A stretch of DNA of 64,000 nt from Serratia nevei (GTDB lineage: Bacteria; Pseudomonadota; Gammaproteobacteria; Enterobacterales; Enterobacteriaceae). The position numbers were made by a program, and so were the translations under genes. Below, piece by piece: positions 16,351 through 25,064 of this stretch. The stretch lies in assembly GCF_024160145.1 (NCBI RefSeq), contig NZ_JAMYWQ010000004.1, forward strand, positions 1 through 64,000. Direction: 5' to 3'. The number at the start of each line of letters is the position of its first letter. The first letter of the stretch is position 1. The notes under the pieces were generated by a model that was not told the origin of the DNA, did no database searches, and saw only the letters and a list, made by a program, of their open reading frames with translations.

Positions 16351-18314
16351 GGGCGGGCTCCCCGCGGATAAAACGCCTCGATGCGCGCGACGGCGGCAAG
16401 GAACGCCCGATTGTCTGCCGCCTGCTTATCGCCGGCGATCTCGCCGCGCAGCGCGTCATTCAGTTCACGATCGTCCGGCTGCTCGGCGTCGAACTTGCCT
16501 AACTTGCGTTGACTCTGGCGGGCATACCCCTCGGTGCTGCGAATGATGGTCGGGCGGATAAACAGCATCAGATTACGTTTGTTCGCTTTGGTGGCAGTCG
16601 AGCGAAACAGCGCCCCCACCAGCGGGATTTTGCCGAGGATCGGCACGCTGCTCTCCAGCTCCGAGTTGGACTTGTCCAACAGTCCCCCCACCACCACGGT
16701 TTCGCCGCTGTCCACCAGCACCGTGTTGTTGACCGTGCGGATATTGAAGGTCGCCCCCAGCGAATCCGGCGTAGCGCCGGTGCTGTCGGCCACGCTGGAG
16801 ACCTCCTGCTCGATCTGCATCAGCACGGACTGGCCCTGGTTGATCTGCGGTTTGACCTTGAGTTTGATCCCGACCGTCTTGCGCGACACGGTATTGAAAA
16901 CGTTATCGCTGTTGGTGGTTTGCGAACCGGTGAGGATCGGCACATCCTGCCCGACGCTGAACTCCGCCTCGGCGTTATCCAGCGTAACGATGCTCGGCGT
17001 CGCCAGGATATTGTTTTGGTTGTTGCTGGCGATGGCGGACAGCAATACGCCCCAGTTGCCGCTGTAGAAGCCGGTCATCAGGCCGTTGGCCTTGCCGAAC
17101 ACGTCGCTCATGCCGTTTTCAAACCCCGCCGAGATGCCGGGCGTCTGACCGGCGAACTGCGTGCCGCCACCGTATTTGTTGGCCCACTGTACGCCGATGT
17201 TCAGCCCCTGCCCGTCCTGCACTTCGACGATCACCGCTTCGACCAGCACCTGAGCGCGGCGCACGTCGAGCTTGGCGACCACCGCCTCCAGATCGCGCAT
17301 CACGTCCGGCGCGGCGGTGATGATCAGCGCATTGGTCTGCTCATCGGCCTTGATCACCACGTTTTTCAGCAGCGCCACGTTGGCGGTGGCGCTTTCTTTC
17401 TCGTTTTGCAGGCCCGCGCTCACGCCGGTCAGCACCTCGACCAAGCTCTGCGCCTTGGCGTATTTAAGATGAATAACCTGGGTATTGCCCTGGGTGACGC
17501 TCTTGTTATCCAGTTGATCAATCAGTGCCCTGGCGTGTTCACGGGCGCGATCGTCACCGGCGATCATCACGCTGTTGGTCCGCTCGTCCGCCACCAGCCG
17601 CAGCGAGCCCGCGCCGGCCGTACGCCGTTTGCCCTCTTCACGAAACAGTTCGTTCACCATGCGCGCGATCTCCGGCGCCGCCGCATGCTTCAGCGCGAGG
17701 GTCTCGACCCGACTGCCGTCGTCCTGATCCATTTCCCTGACCAGGTCGAGCAGGCCGTTGACCACGCCGGCACGGCCGGTAATCAACAGTGCGTTGCCCT
17801 GCTCGTAATGCGCCACGCTGCCCACGCCGATGCTGTCGTTAAGCTGGCGCAATATCGGCGAAACGTCTTTGGCCGCGATATTGCGCAGCGGCACCACGCG
17901 CATCACCACCTCATCCCCTTCGGCGATCGCCTCGGCGCCGTTTTGCGCCAGCGCGGCTCTTTTCCCCTCTTTGGCGGCGATCACCTTCAGGACGTTGTTG
18001 GGCATGCCGATAACCGTATAGCCATAGACGTCCAACACGTTGAGAAAGAACTGGTAGTATTGCTTCTCGTCGAGCTGTTCGTAGCTGCGCACCGTGACCT
18101 TACCTTTCACCGCCGGATCGATAATGATGGTTTTACCCAGGTTTTTACTGACCGTATTGATAAATTCCTGAATGTCCGTGCCCTTGAAATTGGCAGAGAA
18201 TTGCTCCGCCTGCGCCACGCCACCCAACGCGATCATGACGGCCATCGCCGCGAACGCGCGCCGCAAGCCGGCGCTCAGGCCTGGGCCAGAACGATAAATA
18301 AAATGCGTAATCAC
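16347..18314 (-). CDS. gspD: Type II secretion secretin GspD
   Basis: This 655-residue protein forms the multimeric outer-membrane channel. A signal peptide (about 1-36, ending VAQA) is followed by N0 ([17 protein letters not shown]), the N1-N3 repeats, and the secretin domain with its gate ([12 protein letters not shown]) and the [15 protein letters not shown] motif. The last 50 or so residues form an S-domain-like tail, the usual docking site for a GspS pilotin. The start is GTG at 18314. gspC ends 48 bases upstream. Confidence 0.97.
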   Translation of the reverse strand: MITHFIYRSGPGLSAGLRRAFAAMAVMIALGGVAQAEQFSANFKGTDIQEFINTVSKNLGKTIIIDPAVKGKVTVRSYEQLDEKQYYQFFLNVLDVYGYTVIGMPNNVLKVIAAKEGKRAALAQNGAEAIAEGDEVVMRVVPLRNIAAKDVSPILRQLNDSIGVGSVAHYEQGNALLITGRAGVVNGLLDLVREMDQDDGSRVETLALKHAAAPEIARMVNELFREEGKRRTAGAGSLRLVADERTNSVMIAGDDRAREHARALIDQLDNKSVTQGNTQVIHLKYAKAQSLVEVLTGVSAGLQNEKESATANVALLKNVVIKADEQTNALIITAAPDVMRDLEAVVAKLDVRRAQVLVEAVIVEVQDGQGLNIGVQWANKYGGGTQFAGQTPGISAGFENGMSDVFGKANGLMTGFYSGNWGVLLSAIASNNQNNILATPSIVTLDNAEAEFSVGQDVPILTGSQTTNSDNVFNTVSRKTVGIKLKVKPQINQGQSVLMQIEQEVSSVADSTGATPDSLGATFNIRTVNNTVLVDSGETVVVGGLLDKSNSELESSVPILGKIPLVGALFRSTATKANKRNLMLFIRPTIIRSTEGYARQSQRKLGKFDAEQPDDRELNDALRGEIAGDKQAADNRAFLAAVARIEAFYPRGARP

Positions 18315-18362
18315 AATGTCGCCTTATGCTATGAAACACCCCGCCCCGAAACGGCGCGCCAG

Positions 18363-18866
18363 CTACTCTTTAAACGTCAGCGTGGCGTAATAGCCGTTTT
18401 CATCGAGCAGTATTTTATTTTTCACTATCCACACGATAACGGCATTGCTGCCGGCCAGACGGTCGCCAACGCCATAACCGGTTTGCTTGCCGCCATGCTC
18501 GACGATGACCAGGCTTTTTTTGGCGTTGTCGCTGAACAGCAGGCCGGCTATCTTGCCGAGCGCGGCAGCTTCCGGCGCGTTGGCCAGCAGCTCCGCGCCG
18601 ATCGCCCACTCGCCGACCTTATATCCGCGCGCCTTTTCACCGTTTTTCGCCGCTTGATAGCGGCCAAACCAATGCGCGCCGTTGATTTCTCCGATGTCGT
18701 CTTCCTGGGGAAAGGCGATACGGCCAGCCGGCCCGCGTGCGTTTTCAGGGCGCTGCGCAACGGACGCGTTATCGATAGCCAACATTCGCCCCCCCTGATG
18801 AAGCATGAACACCAGATTCACCAGGCAGAAAAGTAGAATAAAAAGGTCTGTCAACCGTTTGCTCAC
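18363..18866 (-). CDS. gspC: Type II secretion protein GspC, short form without PDZ or coiled-coil domain
   Basis: A 167-residue inner-membrane protein linking the platform to the GspD secretin. One N-terminal span (about 8-24, DLFILLFCLVNLVFML) is followed by a linker and a homology-region (HR) domain (about 60-165: HWFGRYQA, VGDRLAGSNAVIVWIVKN). Enterobacterial GspC/OutC/PulC proteins are usually about 270-290 residues and continue into a PDZ domain that is missing here. Only 48 bases separate the stop from gspD, so there is no room for a broken PDZ remnant; the gene is short by design or by an old deletion. Start GTG 18866 has GGGGGG before it. It lies 30 bases after the upstream regulator gene. 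Confidence 0.85.
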   Translation of the reverse strand: MSKRLTDLFILLFCLVNLVFMLHQGGRMLAIDNASVAQRPENARGPAGRIAFPQEDDIGEINGAHWFGRYQAAKNGEKARGYKVGEWAIGAELLANAPEAAALGKIAGLLFSDNAKKSLVIVEHGGKQTGYGVGDRLAGSNAVIVWIVKNKILLDENGYYATLTFKE

Positions 18867-18896
18867 GGGCCCCCCGGTTATTCAACGGTGTCAACG

Positions 18897-19385
18897 CTAA
18901 GCGGAAATACCGACCAGCATCGCGACAGAAAACAGCAACGTGATGACCAGGGCCACTTTGTAATTCACGGCGTCTAACCAAGCTCGCCAACGTTTATTGA
19001 TCGGCGACGTCGGGCATTCTCCCTGCCTATGGGCACCCGTCGCACGCTCGCAGGCGTGAAAACTCAGCATCACGCCAAATCGGGGAATCGTTTTAATCAC
19101 CTCGCCGGGAATACCGTGGCGAGATAAAAGAGAGCGGCATTGGAATATCATCTGATAATAATTATTGTCGCTGATGGTCTCATGATTGCAAAACCAGACC
19201 GCGCGAATTATATCGTTCTTTTTATAGATACCGCTCACCAGGCAAAGCATAAAGCGCCGCTGCAATTCGGTCATTTCAATAAGCACATTCTCTTTTTTAA
19301 ACAACAGCGTCTTTTCATTGTTGTTCAATATCACCGACTCATTTTCCAACAGAGTATCGTTCAGGGCAATGTTATGTATGTCCAT
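18897..19385 (-). CDS. Short membrane-anchored winged-helix regulator at the head of the T2SS operon
   Basis: A 162-residue protein of the ToxR/CadC architecture. Residues about 25-110 resemble an OmpR-type winged helix (MTELQRRFMLCLV, then KNDIIRAVWF, the recognition-helix region YYQMIFQCRSLLSRHG, and the wing IKTIPRFGVML). A single span (about 143-161) ends at the C-terminus, so there is no periplasmic sensor domain. It probably needs a partner to sense signals. It is 30 bases upstream of gspC on the same strand, making it the first gene of the secretion operon. I infer that it controls that operon. The family is not one I can name. Confidence 0.75.
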   Translation of the reverse strand: MDIHNIALNDTLLENESVILNNNEKTLLFKKENVLIEMTELQRRFMLCLVSGIYKKNDIIRAVWFCNHETISDNNYYQMIFQCRSLLSRHGIPGEVIKTIPRFGVMLSFHACERATGAHRQGECPTSPINKRWRAWLDAVNYKVALVITLLFSVAMLVGISA

Positions 19386-19785
19386 CTCTCGCCTATCAGT
19401 TTAATGAAGTCCAAAGGCTCTCGGTGCCATCACCGTTGCACACATGCGGCGAGATGTATTTTCAACGAAAATTAATGGTTCGCCGTTTCAAGAGCGGGCT
19501 CAATTAATCATGCAAAAAACATCCATGCAACTTATTTCTTTAAAATAAACAATATAAAATTAATCTGACTAACCCACACGTCATTAAATCAATTAAATCG
19601 TTTAAAAACATATAGATAGCATGATTTATAAAATAGCTAAATCATCATTAAGTTAGATTAAAAGTGACGACTGAGGGGTTGGCGCATAATAACCCAGGTT
19701 ATTAGTTGCGTGCTAAAAATGCAGAAAACGCGGTGTAATGGGTAACAGAAATACACCTTCGACTCACTTTTAAATAAGGCGAGCG
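19386..19785. other. AT-rich 400-base intergenic region with operator-like repeats
   Basis: No gene is seen. The left two thirds are strikingly AT-rich for this genome. A perfect 8-base-arm palindrome TAATAACC-CA-GGTTATTA lies at 19687-19704. TTAAAAGTGA (19658-19667) recurs inverted as TCACTTTTAA (19764-19773), flanking it. These are candidate regulator or H-NS/Hha-type control sites for the secretion operon, whose promoter should be here. No clear -35/-10 pair could be fixed. Confidence 0.5.
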
Positions 19786-20280
19786 TCAGGATTCAATATT
19801 ACATAAAAACATCGGCGAGTAGGCATTGCTAAACATCAACGTATTCTTGTCCACTCTACGAATATGATAAAATGTCGATTCATTGCTGAAAAAATAGGCA
19901 TACACCTCTTCCGGTAGGGTATCGCGCGGCGAATAGTTTACCTCGCCGTACTGGAAACGATAAAAGCTTCCTTGCGAGACATAGTTGAAATTGACCCGTC
20001 GATTGACGAAGTATTTGTCTTCACCGTCATTGGCAATCCCCGACAGGATCATCACGCCTTTATCACCGGACAGAAAGATGTAGTTTATTTTTAGCGACAG
20101 TTGGATGTCATCATGTGCCGCCTGCGCATCCAGAGAATTGAAATAGTTGAATGTGGCGTTCGCTTCGCAGGAAAAATCACCGAAATCATGGTGGCTGCGC
20201 ACCAGAGAATACACCACGCTGCCGCTCAGCACGCACAGGCCGACCAGCGAGGCCGACAGAATATTTAACTTTTTTTCCAT
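19786..20280 (-). CDS. FidL-like membrane protein
   Basis: A 164-residue protein with one N-terminal span (about 7-25, ILSASLVGLCVLSGSVVYSLV) and a periplasmic beta-rich domain containing two Cys (DFSCEAN near the start, MFLCNIE at the end). It resembles the FidL family, which is encoded next to CadC/MarT-type regulators (for example marT-fidL of Salmonella). Its start overlaps the end of the upstream regulator by 16 bases, so the two are co-translated. By analogy with ToxS/TcpH-type partners it may bind or stabilise the regulator's periplasmic domain. That role is inference. Confidence 0.7.
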   Translation of the reverse strand: MEKKLNILSASLVGLCVLSGSVVYSLVRSHHDFGDFSCEANATFNYFNSLDAQAAHDDIQLSLKINYIFLSGDKGVMILSGIANDGEDKYFVNRRVNFNYVSQGSFYRFQYGEVNYSPRDTLPEEVYAYFFSNESTFYHIRRVDKNTLMFSNAYSPMFLCNIES

Positions 20281-21062
20281 GCCCGGATGTACTCGCTCTC
20301 ACAGTTATGCAAAACGGCCGCACTGTCTTTCGTGCATTTAGCGATGAACTGGCGTCCGCTGTCTTCATTGGCATTATGAGAACGATTAACCTTGGTAATG
20401 ACGATCTCACCGGGGCGGCAGCGCTGACCATAAAGATCCTTCCTGGCCAAAAACTGCAAATAGTCGTCCTGATGGTTCTCCAAAAAGTTGCCGGCATAGT
20501 AGATCGGGCAGCCGTTCACCGTGCCGATATAAGACAATACCTGCTTCTTCTCACTGTCGCGATGATGCTTGTAATAGATAAAGCACAGCGCCAGAAAAGA
20601 TAATGGCACGACGATAGATAAGCTACGCAGCAGAATAAAAAAATAGTGATGAGCGTTTTTTGCAGCGCCGGCCGACGTGGGCGCGCCAGCCGGCGCATCG
20701 GCAGCCTGGAGGGGCTCGGGTAAATCGATCCTCAGCCGGTCAATCGGTATAATTCTATTAAGCCTATACCCCTTTTTAGACAGGGTAACGATCAGGCGCT
20801 CATTGAAACCGACAGACGTCAATGCCCGCCGGGTGAGGCTGATATATTGATTTAACGTCGCGGAAGAGGCGCTGAAGCCGTGATCGGCCCACACCTGCTG
20901 CAACAGCGTCTCCCGGCTCACCGCCTCATGGCCATGTTCAAGCAAACATTTGAATACTCTAGAATTAACGCTAGATAAGAAAACTTCACGCCCCTTCTTT
21001 ATACTCTTCAATGAACCGTTTTCAGTGTTAAATGTAATATCTTTATCAATGATATAAATCAT
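20265..21062 (-). CDS. CadC/MarT-like membrane-anchored transcriptional regulator
   Basis: A 265-residue ToxR-type activator. The N-terminal winged helix (about 1-105) shows the typical LSSVNSRVFKCLLEHG, VSRETLLQQVW, the recognition helix LNQYISLTRRAL and the wing TLSKKGYRL. A Pro/Ala-rich linker leads to one span (about 140-163) and a periplasmic domain of about 100 residues with four Cys. ATG 21062 is preferred over a GTG seven codons earlier because AGG precedes it at six bases. Gene order regulator then FidL-like, and then the T2SS operon 400 bases away on the same strand, suggests it acts on secretion genes. Confidence 0.8.
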   Translation of the reverse strand: MIYIIDKDITFNTENGSLKSIKKGREVFLSSVNSRVFKCLLEHGHEAVSRETLLQQVWADHGFSASSATLNQYISLTRRALTSVGFNERLIVTLSKKGYRLNRIIPIDRLRIDLPEPLQAADAPAGAPTSAGAAKNAHHYFFILLRSLSIVVPLSFLALCFIYYKHHRDSEKKQVLSYIGTVNGCPIYYAGNFLENHQDDYLQFLARKDLYGQRCRPGEIVITKVNRSHNANEDSGRQFIAKCTKDSAAVLHNCESEYIRAWKKS

Positions 21063-21421
21063 GTTCAGCCTGACAGCGCACACGGGTTATTATTTAAACT
21101 TATTCAGTGAGTTCGACGACCGTCGCGAAGCACGGATAGTTTTTTCGCACAGAGAATAAACAATACTAACGCCATCCCAACAGGCGTGCAACTTTAAGAA
21201 TCTTACCCATACTCCCGACAATATTTGTCCCACAAATAACGACATAAGCGCTATTTTTTTCACCGTCATCGGATCTGTTGGCGACAATACATTTTGTCTC
21301 AGGGTGGGAAATGGCTAACACGGCGCAGAGGAAAAGCCCCGCGCTCGCAGCGTGCGAAATAACGCTTGTGCAACGTGTCGATATGAAGAATAACGGGAAA
21401 AACGTTTGGCGGGCCACAAAT
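21063..21421. other. Intergenic region between the CadC-like gene and 4.5S RNA
   Basis: About 360 bases with no convincing gene. A minus-strand frame around 21090-21287 encodes a short hydrophobic peptide but has no ribosome binding site. The promoter of the CadC-like regulator should lie here but no clear boxes were found. Confidence 0.4.
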
Positions 21422-21535
21422 GGGTGGGGACCCTGCCAGCTACATCCCGGCACACACGTCACCTGCTGCGGCTGCTTCCTTCCGGACCTGACCGAGTTCA
21501 CAAGTTAGTGTTGCGGGAGAACCAACAGGGCCCCC
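21422..21535 (-). ncRNA. ffs: 4.5S RNA (signal recognition particle RNA)
   Basis: This 114-base RNA binds Ffh to form the bacterial SRP. On the minus strand it starts GGGGGCCCTGTTGG and ends GGCAGGGTCCCCACCC, which pair as the long closing helix. The universally conserved apical part GTCAGGTCCGGAAGGAAGCA is present with its GGAA tetraloop. It agrees with E. coli 4.5S RNA nearly throughout. ybaZ is its neighbour, as in E. coli. The mature 5' end is about 25 bases from the predicted transcript start, matching a leader removed by RNase P. Confidence 0.98.
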
Positions 21536-21567
21536 ATTGACGGCTTCTGTACTTCGAAGCGGTGGGC

Positions 21568-21596
21568 ATTATCGGCGATGCCCTACCAAATAGCAA
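21568..21596 (-). promoter_or_regulatory. Sigma-70 promoter of ffs
   Basis: On the minus strand TTGCTA and GATAAT are 17 bases apart. Transcription would begin about 25 bases before mature 4.5S RNA. This is a strong consensus arrangement for a highly expressed RNA. Confidence 0.7.
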
Positions 21597-21682
21597 GCCA
21601 ACCGGGACCAACCGCTGTTTTCTTACCCACCTGCGCTGTGGCACACTCTCCACCTGGGTTTTGACTCGCGCAGGAACGCAAT

Positions 21683-21997
21683 ATGCAACCAGAAGACGCC
21701 TCTTTCAGCCAGCGAGTATTCCACATCGTGGCCGCCATCCCGTTCGGCAAAGTCACCACCTACGGCGAAGTCGCCCGGCTGGCCGGTTCACCGCGCGCCG
21801 CACGGCAGGTCGGCGGCGTGCTGCGGCGTTTGCCGGAAGGCAGCGCGCTGCCGTGGCACCGGGTGATCAATCGGCATGGGCAGATTTCGCAGCAGGGGGA
21901 GGATTTTCAGCGGCAACGGCAGGCATTGCTGGCGGAGGGGATTATTTTCGGCCCGCACAGCACGGTCGATTTCGAGCGCTATGGCTGGCGCGGGTAA
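21683..21997 (+). CDS. atl: Alkyltransferase-like protein Atl (YbaZ)
   Basis: A 104-residue DNA-damage sensor that binds O6-alkylguanine and hands it to nucleotide excision repair. The sequence is an MGMT-type DNA-binding domain (FGKVTTYGEVARLAG, RQVGGVLRR). The active-site PCHRV of true methyltransferases reads PWHRV here with Trp58, so it cannot transfer alkyl groups; this swap defines the Atl family. It is slightly shorter than the E. coli protein. It is convergent with ybaY, with a terminator between. Confidence 0.95.
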   Translation: MQPEDASFSQRVFHIVAAIPFGKVTTYGEVARLAGSPRAARQVGGVLRRLPEGSALPWHRVINRHGQISQQGEDFQRQRQALLAEGIIFGPHSTVDFERYGWRG

Positions 21998-22002
21998 AAC
22001 AA

Positions 22003-22033
22003 AACAGCCTTTGGCCGAAGCGCAAAGGCTGTT
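22003..22033. terminator. Bidirectional terminator between ybaZ and ybaY
   Basis: AACAGCCTTTG (22003-22013) and CAAAGGCTGTT (22023-22033) form a perfect 11-pair stem between two convergent genes. A-rich sequence before it and GATTTC after it supply short U-runs in both directions. Confidence 0.7.
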
Positions 22034-22061
22034 GATTTCATTTCGCTGTCCCGCAGTACGG

Positions 22062-22553
22062 TTACTGCATGGCGGTTGGTGCAGCCTGAATCGGCACGCC
22101 CTGAACCGGCACCAGCAGCAGATCGGCACGGGTGCCGTTGCGGTTGACCACTTCCTGGATGGTATCGGTAATAAACATCAGCCGCCCGTTGAGGGTCACC
22201 GCTGCGCTCAGGATGATGCGCGCGTTCGGCTGAATGTCGGCCGGATTGTATGGCAGCGTAAAGTTGAACGGCGCCTGTTGCCCTTCGGTACGTACCGCAC
22301 GCTGTGCAATCACTTTGGACGGCGCATCCGCCAGCGAGGCGTCAGAGAGGGTGACCGTCAGTACGGCATCCGGCGGCAGCGCGATACGCTGACGGATGTT
22401 AACCGAACCTGTCACCGCCGGGCCCTGAATCTGCGTTTGCGCAGCCGCCGGGTTACCGGCCGCCTGTGTAGGCACATCAGCACTCTTTTGCGCGCATCCT
22501 GCCAGCGTGATCGTCAGTGCCGCGGCACCGCCTACGATTTGCCAGAGTTTCAT
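22062..22553 (-). CDS. ybaY: YbaY family lipoprotein
   Basis: A 163-residue lipoprotein with a signal peptide ending in the lipobox TLAG-Cys20. After a Gln/Ala/Pro-rich linker there is one YbaY/META-related beta domain (VTGSVNIRQRIALPPDAVLTVTLSD, written here in part as VTGSVNIRQRIALPPDA). Function is unknown; it is the normal neighbour of tesB in enterobacteria. GGAG before the ATG at 22553 supports that start. Confidence 0.92.
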   Translation of the reverse strand: MKLWQIVGGAAALTITLAGCAQKSADVPTQAAGNPAAAQTQIQGPAVTGSVNIRQRIALPPDAVLTVTLSDASLADAPSKVIAQRAVRTEGQQAPFNFTLPYNPADIQPNARIILSAAVTLNGRLMFITDTIQEVVNRNGTRADLLLVPVQGVPIQAAPTAMQ

Positions 22554-22784
22554 GGATCGGTCTCCTTTTTTATTATCAACATGTTGGTGGCTTCCACCAC
22601 CGCACCCATTAAACTTAGCACAAAACACTGATAAATCCACATTACTCCGCCTATTAATCACTCAGCCTGACCAAAGCGCCCACGATTAAGAACATTCTTA
22701 TCGGCCCCTTAACGCAAGATGTTGACGCCGCGCCGTGATATTCCGCACACTGCGCAAAATGATTATTAGAGAGGTAACAACTTT

Positions 22785-23648
22785 ATGAGCCAGGCATTGC
22801 AAAACCTCCTCGATCTGCTGGATCTGGAGAAAATCGAAGAAGGGCTGTTCCGCGGCCAGAGTGAAGATTTGGGGCTGCGCCAGGTGTTCGGCGGGCAGGT
22901 GGTCGGCCAGGCGCTGTACGCGGCCAAACAGACGGTGCCGGACGATCGCAGTGTGCATTCGTTCCACAGCTACTTCCTGCGCCCGGGCGACAGCAGCAAG
23001 CCTATCGTTTACGACGTGGAAACTCTGCGCGACGGCAACAGCTTCAGCGCACGCCGCGTCAGCGCCATCCAGCACGGCAAACCTATCTTTTATATGACCG
23101 CCTCCTTCCAGAGCCCGGAAGCGGGTTTTGAGCACCAGAACCGGATGCCGGACGTACCGCCGCCGGAAGGGCTGCTGTCCGAGTCAGAGATCGCCCAGAA
23201 GCTGGCGCATATGCTGCCGGAAAAAGTGCGCGAAAAATTTATCGGCCAGAAGCCGATCGAAATGCGCCCGGTGAAATTCCACAACCCGCTGAAAGGCAGC
23301 GTGGAAGAGCCGCATCGCTACGTCTGGTTCCGCGCCAACGGCAGCATGCCGGACGATCCGCGCATCCACCAATACCTGCTGGGCTACGCGTCGGACTTTA
23401 ACTTCCTGCCCACGGCGCTGCAGCCGCACGGCGTCGGCTTCCTTGAACCGGGCATGCAGGTGGCCACCATTGACCACTCGATGTGGTTCCATCGTCCGTT
23501 CCGCATGGATGACTGGCTGCTGTACGCGGTGGAGAGCTCCTCCGCTTCCGGCGCACGGGGCTTTGTACGCGGCCAGATCTACACCCGCGACGGCGTACTG
23601 GTCGCCACCACCGTACAGGAAGGGGTGATTCGCCAGCGCGACGCCTGA
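22785..23648 (+). CDS. tesB: Acyl-CoA thioesterase II
   Basis: A 287-residue double-hotdog enzyme that hydrolyses medium- and long-chain acyl-CoA to free fatty acid and CoA. The N-terminal [15 protein letters not shown] helix and [13 protein letters not shown] are typical, as is [19 protein letters not shown] near the C-terminus, which includes the catalytic Asp of the second domain. Length is the same as in E. coli. AGAGAGGTAAC precedes the ATG. It stands between ybaY and amtB as in E. coli. Confidence 0.97.
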   Translation: MSQALQNLLDLLDLEKIEEGLFRGQSEDLGLRQVFGGQVVGQALYAAKQTVPDDRSVHSFHSYFLRPGDSSKPIVYDVETLRDGNSFSARRVSAIQHGKPIFYMTASFQSPEAGFEHQNRMPDVPPPEGLLSESEIAQKLAHMLPEKVREKFIGQKPIEMRPVKFHNPLKGSVEEPHRYVWFRANGSMPDDPRIHQYLLGYASDFNFLPTALQPHGVGFLEPGMQVATIDHSMWFHRPFRMDDWLLYAVESSSASGARGFVRGQIYTRDGVLVATTVQEGVIRQRDA

Positions 23649-23664
23649 TCCGCACCATAAAGAA

Positions 23665-23688
23665 AGGGGCGATGTTTCCATCGCCCCT
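23665..23688 (-). terminator. Terminator between amtB and tesB
   Basis: AGGGGCGATG (23665-23674) pairs with CATCGCCCCT (23679-23688) around TTTC. On the minus strand it is followed by TTCTTTATGG, so it mainly serves amtB. It may also slow transcripts leaving tesB. Confidence 0.6.
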
Positions 23689-23741
23689 CATGGCTTCATC
23701 ATTATTATTTTGGTCTTTAGCGCACTGCCCTGCTTCGCGTC

Positions 23742-25028
23742 TTACTGGTTGTAGGCGCTCTCGCCGTGGCTGTTAACGTCCAGCCCCTCGCGTTCCTGCT
23801 CTTCCGGCACTCTCAGGCCCACCATGGCGCCCGCTATCTTGAAGGCGATAAAGGCGGCGACGCTCGACCACACCAGCGTGATCAGCACGCTCACCAGTTG
23901 GATCCAGACCTGATGCCCCATCGTCACCCCTTCGGCGTAGCCGGTTCCGCCCAGTGAAGCGGCGGTGAACACGCCGGTCAGCAGGCAGCCGACGATGCCG
24001 CACACCCCGTGTACGCCGAACACGTCGCAGGTGTCGTCCACCTTCAGCCATTTCTTCAGCGTCACGACGCCCCACAGGCCGGCGACGCCGCCCACCAGGC
24101 CAATGATCAACGCCCCGCCCACGCCCACGGTGCCTGCCGCCGGCGTCACCGCAACCAACCCGGCGATCATGCCGGAGCAGGCGCCCAGCAGCGAAGGCTT
24201 GCCGCGCAGCACCCATTCGGCGAAGGTCCAGGAGAGAATGGCGCCCGCGGTGGCGACTACGGTGTTGAGGAATGCCAGGGCCGCAATGCCGTTGGCCGCG
24301 CTGGCGGAGCCGGCGTTGAAGCCGAACCAGCCGATATACAGGATGGACGCGCCGGTAAACACCATCGGCAGGTTGTGCGGTTTGAAGGCCTCTTTACCGA
24401 AGCCGGCGCGTTTGCCGATCAGGTAGGCGCCGACCAACCCGGCGCTGGCGGCGTTGATGTGCACTACGGTGCCGCCGGCGAAGTCCAAGGCGCCGTCGGT
24501 GGCCAGGTAGCCGCCGCCCCACACCATGTGCGCGATCGGCAGATAAGACAGCGTGAACCACACAATCGCGAAGATCAGCACCGCCGAGAAGCGAATGCGT
24601 TCGGCAAAACCGCCCACCACCAGCGCCACGGTGATACAGGCGAAGGAGGCCTGGAAGGCGACGTGGATCATCTGGCTGATGCTGCCGGTGACGCTGTCGA
24701 TGCCGATGCCTTTCAGCATCGCCGTTTCGAACCCGCCGAACACCGCATTGCCCTCGCTGAACGCCAGGCTGTAGCCATACAGCACCCACAGCACGCAGAC
24801 CAGCGCAAAGGTGACGGTGACCTGCGTCAGCATCGACAGCACGTTTTTGCCGCGCAGCAGGCCGCCGTAAAACAGCGCGATGCCCGGCAGCGTCATGAAC
24901 AGCACCAATGCAGTGCAGATCATCATAAAGGCGTTGTCGGCCTTATCGGCGACCGCCGGGGCGGCCAGGGCCAAAGAAGGAACCAGGGTTACCGAACTCA
25001 GGCCCAACATGGATAACAGTCTTTTCAT
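23742..25028 (-). CDS. amtB: Ammonium transporter AmtB
   Basis: A 428-residue trimeric inner-membrane channel for ammonium/ammonia. It has a signal peptide (about 1-22) and eleven spans. Conserved features include FYGGLLRGKNVLS near residue 55, AHMVWGGGYLA with the S1-side Trp, the pore His pair in DFAGGTVVHINAASAGLVG and DTCDVFGVHGVCGIVG, and the C-terminal tail that GlnK blocks. ATG 25028 gives the natural signal peptide. It is 36 bases downstream of glnK in one operon, driven by the sigma-54 promoter at 25456. Confidence 0.97.
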   Translation of the reverse strand: MKRLLSMLGLSSVTLVPSLALAAPAVADKADNAFMMICTALVLFMTLPGIALFYGGLLRGKNVLSMLTQVTVTFALVCVLWVLYGYSLAFSEGNAVFGGFETAMLKGIGIDSVTGSISQMIHVAFQASFACITVALVVGGFAERIRFSAVLIFAIVWFTLSYLPIAHMVWGGGYLATDGALDFAGGTVVHINAASAGLVGAYLIGKRAGFGKEAFKPHNLPMVFTGASILYIGWFGFNAGSASAANGIAALAFLNTVVATAGAILSWTFAEWVLRGKPSLLGACSGMIAGLVAVTPAAGTVGVGGALIIGLVGGVAGLWGVVTLKKWLKVDDTCDVFGVHGVCGIVGCLLTGVFTAASLGGTGYAEGVTMGHQVWIQLVSVLITLVWSSVAAFIAFKIAGAMVGLRVPEEQEREGLDVNSHGESAYNQ

Positions 25029-25064
25029 TATCAATCCATCCCCATCACTAAACTGAGTTCGTGG

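Noticed and set aside
16509-18836. 775-codon open frame on the + strand opposite gspD and gspC
   Set aside because: It runs antisense to well-conserved secretion genes, has low-complexity His/Arg/Gln-rich sequence and arises from high GC at third positions.
21090-21287. Short hydrophobic minus-strand frame next to 4.5S RNA
   Set aside because: No ribosome binding site and no recognisable family; it could be chance.
21278-21508. + strand frame over the 4.5S RNA gene
   Set aside because: It lies largely on the reverse strand of ffs, whose RNA fold explains the sequence.
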